Assembly (NCBI GenBank): GCA_016946835.1 | Contig: JACVTC010000101.1 | Location: forward strand, 567,501 to 631,500 | Length of the DNA: 64,000 bases | Direction of reading: 5' to 3' | DNA from: Neocallimastix lanati (nom. inval.) | Taxonomy: Eukaryota; Neocallimastigomycota; Neocallimastigomycetes; Neocallimastigales; Neocallimastigaceae | Shown: piece by piece, positions 34,785 to 47,300 of the stretch | How positions within the stretch are numbered: the stretch's first letter is position 1 | How the letters are laid out: every line of letters begins with the position of its first letter | Made by a program: the position numbers and the translations under genes | Notes under the pieces: model-generated | What the model saw: the letters and a program-made list of their open reading frames with translations, nothing else | Database searches by the model: none | What the model was told of the DNA's origin: nothing

Positions 34785-36575
34785 TAAAAAGGGAAGGAAC
34801 AACGTTATGCTGAAATCAATCATAGATATCAATATTTTTATTGCTTCTCAAGAATACTTATTCGATGAATTAAAATACATAAATAAACCTTTATCCGACG
34901 AGTCTAAAGTTAATTTCTTTTATTTGAGAATTTAAGATAGATAAATCTATTTCAATTTAAAGATAACTGGAATTAATGTCAAAATTTTTCAACTAAAGTT
35001 ATTCCAGGAATAAATTATTCTAATATAAAAAAAAAAAATTTTAACACAACGGAAAACAGGATTTCTCTTGATGTAGAAAATGTTAAACTTAAATTTTGCA
35101 AAAGATCTAAAAGAAATAAAATTAAATGCAAAATTTGTTAAAAAATTCGGATACTCATCAAGGGATTGCAACTTTAATAAAAATAAAAATAATAGGAGAA
35201 CAAAATCAAATGAAATTTTTAACATAAATAAAAATAAAAGATTTTTCAATAAAAATAAAAATTTTAAATAATATGAATTAGAAGAAAAATAAATTTCATG
35301 TATCTTTATCAACATACCATAAAAATAAATTTAACAATTATAAAAAATAAAAAAACAATTATCTGAACAATTTTACTCAAGATTTTAATTCGAAATTAAA
35401 CATTGAGTCAAAAATCTATAAATAATTCAAATTACAACAATAAGCACAAAAATAAAAGTCATTTTAATAATTTATCACTCTGTATAGTTGATTCCGGCGC
35501 ATAAGTATGCATGACTTTTAATGAAAACTTATTATTAAATAAAAAAATCCATAAAGAAAAAAAAATTTTCTTCACAAATGGAAAAAGCGTAACTTCAACT
35601 CATATAGGAGATTTTACTGAATATATAAATAATAACAAAATCTTTTTAAATGACGTCTTTTTAATCCCTAATTTCAATAAAATTTAACTTCCATATGTCA
35701 ACTAATTAATCAAAGGTATAAGGTCATTTTTAATTCAAATAATAATAATCCTTCAGTTACTATTTATGACCCAAAAGAAAAAAGAATTACAAATACTGAA
35801 GCAAATTCCTATATTAATACTTTCAAAATATGTATCTCAAAAAGAAAAATAAAACAGAAAATACAACTGAAACTAATGAGATTTTCCTTTTAGAAAATGA
35901 TTATTCCTCAGCTTTCAGTAACTCTAGAAATGATAATTTTACTATATGTTATCGTTGAATGGGTCATTTAAATATTACAAATTTAATACATAAACTTTCG
36001 AAAGTAATCAACAAACAAAAATGTATCATCTGTTCTAAAGCAAAATTAAGGATTACACCTTTTCAAGATTCACCAAATCAAGCAAAAGAAGTGCTTGAAC
36101 TTTTACATTTTGACCTTGTTGGCCCGATATCAGAATCAATTTATAGAAGCAAATATATATTCACTATTCTAGACGATTTCTCTAAAGTTGGGTTCTTTTT
36201 TCAAATAATAAATGAAACGCATTCAACAAATTTGAAGAATGATATACGCAAACAACAAATAATCTTTACAAAAGTATAAAATACATAAAAAGTGATAATG
36301 GAACTGAATTTCTTTCAAATAATTTTAAAAATTTCTACCGAAACAAAGGAATAATTCGTTTATTTATAGTTCAATACACACCACAACAAAATGACAGAAT
36401 TGAGAGACTGAATGACATTTTAACCAGCTGTGCCAGCTCAATGCTAGAAGAGGCGAAATTAAGTTAAAAGTTTTGGGAAGATGCTGTCTCAACAACTAGT
36501 TATCTATACAATAGATTACCTCATAAATCAATTGAAAATAAAATACCATACGAAATAGTTTATAAAAGGAACCAT
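34785..36575 (+). pseudogene. Ty1/copia element remnant: gag, protease, integrase
   Basis: Order fits copia. A gag piece reads LFDELKYINKPLSDESKV (about 34860). A degenerate zinc knuckle (CKIC, frameshift, KKFGYSSRDC, 35125-35170) has its His changed to Tyr. The protease has IVDSGA then a stop (about 35485). Integrase (35959-36279) has HLN, CIICSKAK and the first Asp in LHFDLVGPI, then in another frame SDNGTEFL and the Glu stretch RIERLND (36290-36440) and YLYNRLPHKSIENKIPYEI. Multiple stops and frameshifts occur. RT was not found downstream. Bases 34290-34784 are AT-rich with a 45-base A tract and no gene. Confidence 0.75.
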
Positions 36576-38149
36576 GGCTTTTATTATAAATAAATTATGT
36601 GATCAATGCATGAGGGCTTTGAACCTTTTTAGTAAAAATAATATCATTATCAGATAGCTTACCAACCATCCAATCAGGAAAGTATTTTAGCAATATGTTT
36701 CTTAAAATTTTTTTTTTTTTTTTTGAAAGGAGATATATTAAGTCCCCCTCCCAAAAACAAGAACCATAGGAGAAAGTTATTATTAGCTTGATTTCTCCCT
36801 CCATCATTGATCAATTTCAGATAAATCATTTTTTAAAACGAATATCTGGCCATCAACATCTATTTTGAGGCAAAGTAAATGTTATCAATTGAGCATTTTT
36901 TATTCCAACAACAACAACAACAACAAAAAAAAAAAAAAAAAAAAAAAAACTAAGTAATATTAATTGATATAATATAATTTGAATTGTAACCAGAAAATAC
37001 TGGTAATGAAGAGTTTTTCCTTGAAAATAAATTTGCTACTTACTGATTTCATGGAGGAGTTAGATACTTAATTATTAGTTTTAAATACTATCCTTTTTTT
37101 TTTGGGTTTCATTTCACCATAATATTCCAACTTTCACAAAGATTAGAAAAAAAAATAAAATAAAAAGAAGAATTTAACGTTGAGATGAAATGACATGTAA
37201 AAAAAAAAAAAAAAGTTTTTTAATTTAATTTAATTTATTTTATTTTATTTTATTTTTTTTTAATCTTAATATCTTAATAGTAATTTCTATCTCTTTCATT
37301 TATATCACCCTAATATTATCATACTATCTATGTTTAAATCAATTATACAATTTATTTTATTTTTATATTATCTTTAAAAATGTATTATTCTGACTTTTTT
37401 TAATATAATAATTTTATTTTAAATTAAAAAAATCAGAAATAGTCTTATTCTATTATCTTTTTTGATTGTTTTTAGATAATAGGAGCTTTTTAAAATTTCT
37501 AAAATACCATTTTAAAGTTGATATTTTTCTTTGGAATAGAAGTATAAATGTTTTTATCCAAAAAGAATTACATTGAGATAAATAGGTTTATTATCCATTA
37601 AGAATAAATTTTAAATGTAATTTTTTAAAAATGGTAATTATAGATTATTACGCTCTAATATGAAGGAGCACGTTAATTCAAATTTCGATATCTTCTTAAT
37701 TTTACTATCATAATCATAATTAATTGAATTAGGTATAAATCTAATAATGAAAAGTATTATCTTTAAGTTTTAATAGAAAATGAGTTAAAGTAGACCTTTT
37801 TCTTTGGTTTTATGAGGAAAATAATAATAATTCTTAAAAATATAAATTATTTTTTAGTAAATCAAATAAATCTTTTTTTCTTTTTTTTTTTTTTGAATTA
37901 TAATTTAAAGAATAATAAATTTATTAAATTTCTAAAGTTACTGAAGAGGAAATTATAGTTAATTTTTTTAATTATTTATTATCTAAGTACTTCAAACAAT
38001 TTGAAAATGATAAGATATTCGAATTTACCTACAAAAATTTATCATTAGTTAGGAGAATAAGACCCGGAAAATGAACACTATCACCATAGGCAATTTCATG
38101 ATCCAAGTAACAAAGAATTAGGAAACTTTTAAATTATACCAATGGATTC

Positions 38150-38500
38150 AGAAGATTGGCCACCGTGTTCGTTGAAACTGATGAAATCCTGTTGATGGAC
38201 AATAATTTTTCGAAGTACTTGAACCAAAAATTTAAGAGCGACTTGAATTGGTATTCCTCTAACCTAAGGATTTAGATAACTTAACCAGATTTGCTGTGAG
38301 ATTGGACCACCACATGTCAACTAATTCAAATATGAATTGTCAAAATGAAAGAACTTCCCACCAAAACAAAAACCAAAAAAATTTTGAGAAGAAATCTTAT
38401 TGTTAACCAAGTAAATACTCCATCGCTGTATCTATTGTCATCGAAATTAGTTACACTAAAAAAAAATTTATAATAAAAGTTATTCATTATAGAAAAACTA
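38150..38500 (+). pseudogene. Possible retrotransposon gag remnant
   Basis: One frame reads DLDNLTRFAVRLDHHMSTNS, resembling gypsy gag sequence, with stops around it. It lies just before a polypurine tract and LTR start. Bases 36576-38149 contain only scattered higher-GC patches (36595-36830) I cannot identify. Confidence 0.35.
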
Positions 38501-38505
38501 GGTTT

Positions 38506-38514
38506 AAGGGGGAA
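38506..38514 (+). promoter_or_regulatory. Polypurine tract next to LTR start
   Basis: AAGGGGGAA immediately before TGTTAGAATATGTGATATG, the classic junction of a copia-type element and its 3' LTR. The LTR would start at 38515; its end is not defined. Confidence 0.55.
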
Positions 38515-39035
38515 TGTTAGAATATGTGATATGTATGAAAAATAAGCTTCAAATTTATTGAAACATTTTGTAATATAATTAATGTATAAGCCACAATATA
38601 CTAGAGCATTTAATTTATAAGGAGGTGTGTCATTTCTAAAATTTTTATTACATAAATTTGTATTTTGTTGTAGTGCATTTCGGAAAACATGGCGTATTAT
38701 AATGTAATAAATAAGTAAATGAATAAATAAATTTTTAAATGATAATAAAAATAATTAAGACAAACGTTTATTATGACTAAAAAAATTTTTTTTTAGAAAA
38801 TTAAATAAAAAAAAATAGATATATATATAATTACTACATATATAAAATAATTATTATATTTTTTTTATTTTATTTTAAATATTATTAATTACTATTAATA
38901 CCTTGTTTATATTATCAACAGAATTACATACTTAATTACATAATTGAATAATTAATAAAAAAATAAATATATAAATAGGCTTATAATTAGTATTTTTTAT
39001 AATATTATATTAAAGTATTAATTTTATAAATTAAA

Positions 39036-39485
39036 ATGTTTAAAAAATTATTAACTGCTTTATTAATTGCTACTACTTGCATTACTTATGTTTGTGGTAT
39101 AAAATTGGTTGGACCAGCTATATATTCAGATATATCTCATCTATATTTCCTTAATTCTAGAGATTGCAAAAATACGTATATATGTAAAGGTTATGGTATT
39201 ATAAAAAATAGTAATCGTGGATTTTATGACCGTTTCCTCCGTAATTCAGTAGCTAATTATAGAGAAATCCCTGTTGGAGCATATCTTAGAGATACACAAT
39301 ATAAAAATCTAGATAAATGTAAATGGATTACTAGACATATAAGTACCAAAAATGGATGTTATTACACACCGAATAACACAAGAGGTAGATTCTCATGGAG
39401 AGGTTATGTTAATCGTGATGCTCGTGTTTATGATATAGTTGGTAAATACTGTCTTACTGAATATGGTTGGTGTTGGCGTGGTTAA
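39036..39485 (+). CDS. Small secreted basic Cys-rich protein, unknown function
   Basis: 149 codons in one exon. The N-terminus is a clear signal peptide: Lys-rich start, hydrophobic LLTALLIATTCITYV, likely cleavage after VCG near residue 21. The mature part (about 128 residues) is rich in Arg, Lys, Tyr and Trp and has six cysteines (SRDC, TYIC, LDKC, KNGC, GKYC, YGWC), enough for three disulfides, ending YGWCWRG. A TATAAATA box lies about 70 bases upstream (38969). It stands alone between retrotransposon debris and a decayed MULE, with no repeat copy in the window. I recognise no family; secretion is supported by sequence, any effector or antimicrobial role is speculation. Confidence 0.75.
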   Translation: MFKKLLTALLIATTCITYVCGIKLVGPAIYSDISHLYFLNSRDCKNTYICKGYGIIKNSNRGFYDRFLRNSVANYREIPVGAYLRDTQYKNLDKCKWITRHISTKNGCYYTPNNTRGRFSWRGYVNRDARVYDIVGKYCLTEYGWCWRG

Positions 39486-40084
39486 ATAAATAAAAAATAG
39501 ATTTTTTATAGATTAATTTTAAATTTATTATTAAACTAAATATTATTTTTTTAAAAATTAAGATAATATATAAGCCATATAAATATATATAAGTTTAACA
39601 TATATAAAAATATTAAATAATAAAGTATATAGGTGAAATAAATATAAAATAAAATAAAATAAAATAAAATAAAAAAAATATAATAATTATTTTATATATA
39701 TAGGAATCTTATATATTTTAATTTTTTTTCATTTATTTTTCTAAAAAAAAAATTTTAGTTATAATAACGTTTGTCTTTTAATTATTATATTTTATTACAG
39801 TAAATAAAAAAATTTAAATGAAAAGTAAATAATTTTAATTATTTATAATTCATATTTTCATAAACGATATATATATATATTAATTTAAATAATATAAGAA
39901 TTAAAAATTAAAACAATAAGAGTTGGATAATTGATCCTATTAAAATAATTAATTATTTGCATAGTAATATTTATAATGTTTGATCAATATGAATCAATTA
40001 TTATTAAAATATAATAACAATTAGAATTTTAATAAAATAATATAAGTCTTTTATTGAATTTAATATTTTTAATAACATAATTAA

Positions 40085-40445
40085 TTTTGAAAAGTATATT
40101 GATATTAATAAAATTTATAATAATATAATATTGATATTGATAATTATAAAATATTGATATTGATATTAATAAAATTTTTAATAATATAATATTGATATTG
40201 ATATTAATAAAATTTTAACTAGTATCAAATAAATCGGTTTTAGTTATAAATTACTTATTAAAAATATCTAAAGATAATTTCTATTAAGATTATTAAATAA
40301 ACACAATAGGTAAATAAATTTGTGTTTTTCTAGCATTTTTTTAAATTAAGATTATTTAATTATTATTTAAACGATTATAAATATAAATTTAAAATAAATA
40401 AATTTGTATTTTTCTAGCATTTTTTTTAAATTAAGATTATTTATT
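40085..40445 (+). repeat. Local direct repeats
   Basis: Three imperfect copies of a GATATTGATATTAATAAAAT-type unit (40095-40215), then two copies of a roughly 50-bp unit with TTTTTCTAGCATTTTTTT (40312-40364 and 40395-40445). No gene seen in 39486-40479. Confidence 0.55.
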
Positions 40446-40479
40446 TTAAATTAATATTTATATCGTTTAAATCAATTAA

Positions 40480-41875
40480 ACAATCTTTCCATAATTTAAC
40501 TAATTCATTTCTGTTGCATCCATTATAAAATAAATTTATTTCCTTACTTTTGTAATTTTCAATTAAAATTTTAATTTCATCAGTTGCACTAAATATTTTT
40601 TTGCTTTTTTTTTCCAAATTCCTTTAGTTCTCCATTAGTAATCATTATAAGATAAGTTTTCTTCTTCTTTTAATATATATATTAATTTATAAAATAAAGG
40701 TTTATTTGGAAATATATTACTTAAGTAGTTATTATAAGATTCTGATGCATTATTTGTTAAATGCTCTATATTTTCATAATAATTCCAATTATTAACATTA
40801 TACTTAATTAAATAATTTTTATTAAAATATTCTAAAAATTGTAGAAAATTATTATACTTTTTTTTTTTGACAAATTCTTTTTATTATAATATAAATATCA
40901 AATATATAGTTAGGGTTTATAAACGGTAAGTTCGAAATAGCTTTATAATAAATATATACATCATTATTATTCTTCATTTCATGATAACATAATATATTTT
41001 TTTGTTTTTCTAATAATCTTTTGTAATGTCAAACACAATATTTAATATTTATATTGGGAAATTTTTTTTTGATGCATTAGATATACCTTGTTCAAAATCA
41101 CAATGAAAATTAATTGTAGTAATTAATGTATTACTCCTAAATTTATTTGCATTTTTTTTTTATTTCTTTAAATAATGTTTCATATGAAGATTGTTTTTTA
41201 TTTTTTAATATAGAAATGGAAGTAGTGTAAAACATACTAAATTCCCCAACATAAGTTCTTGTTATAAATAACCGATAACTAAATTTCGGTGCTGCATAAA
41301 ATGTACCGTCCGCAAATATATTTTTATGATAATTCGAAAATATATATGCTTGGAATGGTGATTGAAAGATTATTAGATCAGTATTTTTAAATATCATAAA
41401 ATTTTCATTTCTTTTCGTTTTGTAATATTTTGATTCAATGGGAATATCATCAAAACTTTTTATGTTTGGAGGAAATTGTTTATTTATATTTCTTATGGGA
41501 TCTAATTGTACTATATTCGGGACATATAAGTCCTATTTCTTGAGAAACGGCATTAAATATATGTTTAGGTTTTATATCCATAGGAATTGAATTTTTCTTA
41601 ATTTCTTCCTTAATTTTATGCTTTGCTACTGATATAGACACATCAATTTCTTTTTCGAGATGGTTATGTAAATTTTCATATTTTTAAACCTCCTTTTTAT
41701 CATTTAAAATAATTAAAGATTTACATTTATTTAAAGTCTTATATTCAGTGCATCTATAAATTTTTGATTTATCTTTCCTTTGAAATGAAAAATTAAATTT
41801 GTGTTTTTTATTAATAATAATTTGTTCATTTCCTCGATATGTTTCATTTATTTCAATTTCTATATTGTCTTCCAT
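40480..41875 (-). pseudogene. MULE-type transposase with FLYWCH-like zinc finger, decayed
   Basis: The N-terminal frame (41684-41875) has a FLYWCH-like stretch: FSFQRKDKSKIYRCTEYKT followed by NKCKSLIIL. The frame 41143-41397 carries the MULE core (FADGTFYAAPKFSYRLFITR, with the first catalytic Asp of the DGT motif, and YETLFKEIKKKC). Further down, in other frames, WNYYENIEHLTNNASESYNN (about 40760) is the typical C-terminal region. Frameshifts separate the pieces. No terminal inverted repeats found. Confidence 0.7.
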
Positions 41876-42059
41876 TGATAATTAAAATTTTTCAATAAAA
41901 TATTTTAATAAATATACTTTTAAATGCTTTGAAACTTTTTTTTTAATATTTAAAATAATAAACCTTTTTTTAATTAATTATATAATTATTTAAATAATTA
42001 TTTAATTATTAATTATTTATTATTTCTTTATTTACTATTTTATTTATTTATTTTTATTT

Positions 42060-42245
42060 TTATTTTTTATTTTTTATTTTATTTTTTTTTTTATTTTTTA
42101 ATGTTTAAAAAATAAATTTTTATTTATTTTTATTTTATTTTTTAATGTTTAAAAAAGAAGTTTTCTTATTTCTTATTTTTATTTTATTTTTTAAGCTTTA
42201 AAAAATAAAATGTTTGTTTATTTTTATTTTATTTTTCAATGTTAA
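42060..42245 (+). repeat. Tandem T-rich repeat
   Basis: About four imperfect copies of a 45-60-bp unit built on TTTTATTTTATTTTTTAATG followed by TTTAAAAAA. Bases 42246-43084 hold no recognisable gene; 42283-42330 has two copies of the TTTCGCCAAA / AGTTGAATT motifs around a short centre. Confidence 0.5.
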
Positions 42246-43084
42246 ATAGAAATACCTAACCTAATTATTATTTATTGATTGTATTTCGCCAAAAGTTGAA
42301 TTCAGTCCAGTTGAATTTCGCCAAATTTTTGGTGGCTTATAAATTTACGTCATAAAATATCACCACAATTATTATTCACGCCATATTGTGAATATATGGC
42401 TTTTTTAAATTGTAGAAAAAAGCCACAAAATTATGATACAATTAGATATACGCCCCACGTAAGATTACGTCTTTGAAAATTTTTGAGAATTGTAATTTTA
42501 TATAACTAATTAATTATTATCAAATTTTAATAAAATTAAGTGGCTTAAAATTAAAAATATTTAAGCCATACAACAAAATACAAATTTTTGTAATAAAAAT
42601 TTTCGTAATGCACACTCCCAATTTAGAATAATTAAGTGCTAGTAACTCTTTATCATAAAATGTATTAATAAAATTGACTTAATTTTAAACCATAAATTCA
42701 TGACTCTTAACAACAATAAACTTAAAATTATGATTAATAAATTTTGTTGTCTTTTATTTATTTACTTTTGTTTATTAGAAATTAAACATTCATTCTTCTA
42801 TTGTAAATATTACAGTGAGCATTTTATGTATTTAATTATTCATCATTTATGGCACATTATATTCTTATTGATATAAAACAAATATGTGTAGTTAACATAT
42901 TGGTATATTTAATAATAATTATTAAATAATGAAATTTAATATCTCTTTTTTTGTCAATAATAATATTTGAAATAATTTTTTTATTCATATATTAGTCAAT
43001 ATTCATATATATATTATTAATTATAATATTATAATATTATACTATATTTTGATATATTATATTTTAAATGTATTTTTATTATTA

Positions 43085-43297
43085 TTAATATTTTGTAATA
43101 TTATTATAAAGATTTCCTAATAACAACTCATCTTTATTGTAATTGGAAAAGACTTGATGAATATAACGCTCCTTTGATGTGTTAGCAATAATGTATGTAA
43201 ATGGTATGAGCAAAAGATGTGCAAGCATTGCAGTTGATATTTTGCACGAGGAAATGCCAGATATTAAAGTGGCTGGTACCTGATTAATTGGGTTCAT
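43085..43297 (-). other. Unidentified short open frame, higher GC than surroundings
   Basis: 70 codons with one hydrophobic stretch (MLAHLLLIPFTYIIA) and a mixed, non-repetitive composition unlike the AT background (VPATLISGISSCKIST before it, RYIHQVFSNYNKDELLL after). It may be an exon or gene fragment. No family recognised, no splice partners placed. Confidence 0.3.
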
Positions 43298-43435
43298 TAA
43301 TTAAAATATATTAATAAAGGTTAATTTAAATATAACAATACTATTAAAAATTAATAGCACATAAAAGTCTTGTATATCAAATTGCATATTATGTCCATCT
43401 ATAATTTTTATATACATATTTTAATGACAGTTACC

Positions 43436-43935
43436 AAAAATAATAAATAATAAATAATAAATAATAAATAATAAATAATTGAATAATAAATAATAAATAA
43501 TAAATAATAAATAATAAATAATAAATAATAAATAATAAATAATAAATAATAAATAATAAATAATAAATAATAAATAATAAATAATAAACAATAAATAATA
43601 AATAATAAATAATAAATAATACATAATAAATAATAAATAATAAATAATAAATAATAAATAATAAATAATAAAAAAAAGTATTTATTAATAAATAATAAGT
43701 AATAATATAATTTGAATGATAAATAATAAATAATAAATAATAAATAATAAATAATAAATAATAAATAATAAATAATAAATAATAAATAATAAATAATAAA
43801 TAATAAATAATAAATAATAAATAATAAATAATAAATAATAAATAATAAATAATAAATAATAAATAATAAATAATAAATAATAAATAATAAATAATAAATA
43901 ATAAATAATAAATAATAAATAATAAATAATATATA
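43436..43935 (+). repeat. AAATAAT heptamer satellite, two arrays
   Basis: Nearly pure 7-bp repeats at 43436-43667 and 43722-43935, separated by about 55 bp of degenerate sequence, ending about 250 bp before the start of LRR gene 2. Shorter AAAT arrays follow (44118-44172). Confidence 0.9.
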
Positions 43936-44112
43936 ATAAATAATTGAATAAAAAAATAAAAAAACTTATAAAAAGATTAATTTTATAATATAAAAATTAA
44001 AATTTAAAATACAAAATAAAACATAACAATAAAAATAATAATATAAAAAAAAAAGTAAAAAGAAAAAAAGGACAATTATAAATAATAAATATTTATAAAA
44101 AAAATGAAAACA

Positions 44113-44143
<31 letters not shown>

Positions 44144-44187
44144 TAAACAAATAAATAAATAAATAAATAATATTAATAAAAATAAAA

Positions 44188-44366
44188 ATGAAATTTCATA
44201 TTTTGTCTTTTTTTTTAATTATTAAATTAATAAAATCATCAATAACTTCAAGTGTAATTTCAGAGGATTGTAAAAAATTAAATATATTTTTAAAAAATTC
44301 TCAAGAAATAAACTATTGTAATAATGGTTTCTGTAATACAAATGGAAAAATTAATAAATTAAATTT
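44188..44366 (+). CDS. Gene 2 exon 1: signal peptide and N-terminal LRR cap
   Basis: MKFHILSFFLIIKLIKSS is a signal peptide. It is followed directly by the second half of the island pattern: SEDCKKLNIFLKN...YC...FC and NKLNL. The usual CC pair reads YC, so one cap cysteine is missing. There is no C-cap half, as expected before the first solenoid. The ATG is chosen because it starts the signal peptide and the frame ends at a GTAATA donor in the shared phase. Confidence 0.85.
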
Positions 44367-47300
44367 GTAATATGTTTTTGTATTTTTTTTTAAAAATAAT
44401 AATTTTATTCTTATAGTAATTGAATTAATCTAATTCTAAATATTATTACTATTATTATTTTTATTTAATATTTATTATTAACTTATTATTTATTATTAAC
44501 TATATATTCTTATTCATATTATTATTTATTACTACTACTGCAACTACTTCTATTACTATTGTTATAAATATAATAATTATAATAACATTTTATATTAACA
44601 ATTAATATTAATATTATTATCATTTGACATTAAAAAATTATATCAAAATTTATTAGTAAAAAGAAATGTTTCCTAAATGAATCATGTATCGAAATTAGAG
44701 ATAAAATAGATTTTTCAACCTTTCCAGTTTTTCAGGAATTAGAAGAATTGTAATATATAAATTGAAATATTTCAAAGCATATTCATATATTAATATATAT
44801 TATTTGTATATTAATTTATTTTTAGAACTATTAACTTTGTTGAAATTAATTCTTTACCAAAAGTTTTTTTTGAGTTACCAAAATTAAATACACTGTAAAT
44901 ATATGTTTTTATATTCTTTAATATAAATTTTATAAGAATATTATTTTATAATTATAATTATAACTTTTTTCTTCTTTCTTTTATTAATATATAATATATA
45001 AATATATATATCATAATAAATATATATAAATATATATACTTAAAATAAAATAAATAATTAAAGAAATGTTACAAATTCAGATATATTCGAAATTGTAGAT
45101 TCAATTGAATTAAATACTTCCATTGAAAGATTGTAAATTATTTATTATATATTCTTTTAATGTTTTAATTTTATTTATTTATTTATATATTTATTTTTAT
45201 TTTTTTTTTTTTTTTAATTTTTTATATTAAAACATTTACAAAATATTTGTTTTTAATAATTAATAATGAAAAAATATATTAAATTTAGAATTTTGAGTAA
45301 TAATAAAATCCAAAGTTTACCATATCAACTTAAAAATATAACAAATTTGACTTTTCTGTAAGCCAAATGTTCAAATTATAAAAAATATTCTTTGTTAATT
45401 TATAAATATAAAAAATTAAACAATATTCATTTTATTATTATTATAATAATTACCATTGTTTTAATTTATTTATTTTTTAAATATAGCGATTTATCTAATA
45501 ATGAAATTTCTGGAAGTATAACAGAAGAAATTGTGCAATTTCATTTAATTAAAGAATTGTAATATAATAAGGATTATTAAAAATATTATATATGTAGATT
45601 TATTAATATTTTATTATTTTTAAAAAATAATTTTAAATCATTATTCAATAAAGGGATTTACATAATAATAATATTATTGGTGAATTAATTATTCAAGAAA
45701 CAAACGAAAAAATGTAAGAAATTTTATTCAATATATAAATTTTTAAGTAAATAAAATAAAATAAAATAAAATAAAATAAAATAAAATAAATAGTAGAATA
45801 TTAATATAAAGTACAGATTGAATAAAATAAAATAAAATAAAATAAAATAAAATAAAATAAAATAAAATAAAATAAAATAAAATAAAATAAAATAAAATAA
45901 AATAAAATAAAATAAAATAAAATAAAATAAAATAAAATAAAATAAAATAAAATAAAATAAAATAAATAGTAGAATATTAATATAAAGTACAGATTGAATA
46001 AAATAAAATAAAATAAAATAAAATAAAATAAAATAAAATAAAATAAAATAAAATAAAATAAAATAAAATAAAATAAAATAAAATAAAATAAAATAAAATA
46101 AAATAAAATAAAATAAAATAAAATAAAATAAAATAAAATAAAATAAAATAAAATAAAATAAAATAAAATAAAATAAAATAAAATAAAATAAAATAAAATA
46201 AAATAAAATAAAATAAAATAAAATAAAATAAAATAAAATAAAATAAAATAAAATAAAATAAAATAAAATAAAATAAAATAAAATAAAATAAAATAAAATA
46301 AAATAAAATAAAATAAAATAAAATAAAATAAAATAAAATAAAATAAAATAAAATAAAATAAAATAAAATAAAATAAAATAAAATAAAATAAAATAAAATA
46401 AAATAAAATAAAATAAAATAAAATAAAATAAAATAAAATAAAATAAAATAAAATAAAATAAAATAAAATAAAATAAAATAAAATAAAATAAAATAAAATA
46501 AAATAAAATAAAATAAAATAAAATAAAATAAAATAAATAAAATAAAATAAAATAAAATAAAATAAAATAAAATAAAATAAAATAAAATAAAATAAAATAA
46601 AATAAAATAAAATAAAATAAAATAAAATAAAATAAAATAAAATAAAATAAAATAAAATAAAATAAAATAAAATAAAATAAAATAAAATAAAATAAAATAA
46701 AATAAAATAAAATAAAATAAAATAAATAGTAGAATATTAATATAAAGTACAGATTGAATAAAATAAAATAAAATAAAATAAAATAAAATAAATAGTAGAA
46801 TATTAATATAAAGTACAAATTGAATAAAATAAAATAAAATAAAATAAAATAAAATAAAATAAAATAAAATAAAATAAATAGTAGAATATTAATATAAAGT
46901 ACAAATTGAATAAAATAAAATAAAATAAAATAAAATAAAATAAAATAAAATAAAATAAAATAAAATAAAATAAAATAAAATAAAATAAAATAAAATAAAA
47001 TAAAATAAATAGTAGAATATTAATATAAAGTACAGATTGAATAAAATAAAATAAAATAAAATAAAATAAAATAAAATAAAATAAAATAAAATAAAATAAA
47101 TAGTAGAATATTAATATAAAGTACAAATTGAATAAAATAAAATAAAATAAAATAAAATAAATAAAATAAAATAAAATAAAATAAAATAAAATAAAATAAA
47201 ATAAAATAAAATAAAATAAAATAAATAGTAGAATATTAATATAAAGTACAGATTGAATAAAATAAAATAAAATAAAATAAAATAAAATAAAATAAAATAA

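Noticed and set aside
36595-36807. 70-codon minus-strand frame (with YFPDWMVGKLSDND)
   Set aside because: Non-repetitive composition is suggestive, but there is no recognisable domain, no splice context and it is surrounded by copia debris; left unannotated.
45724-47126. Long minus-strand open frames of Phe-Tyr-Ile-Leu repeats (364 and 107 codons)
   Set aside because: They are translations of the AAATA satellite inside an intron of gene 2; a 5-bp repeat with no stop in some frames stays open by chance.
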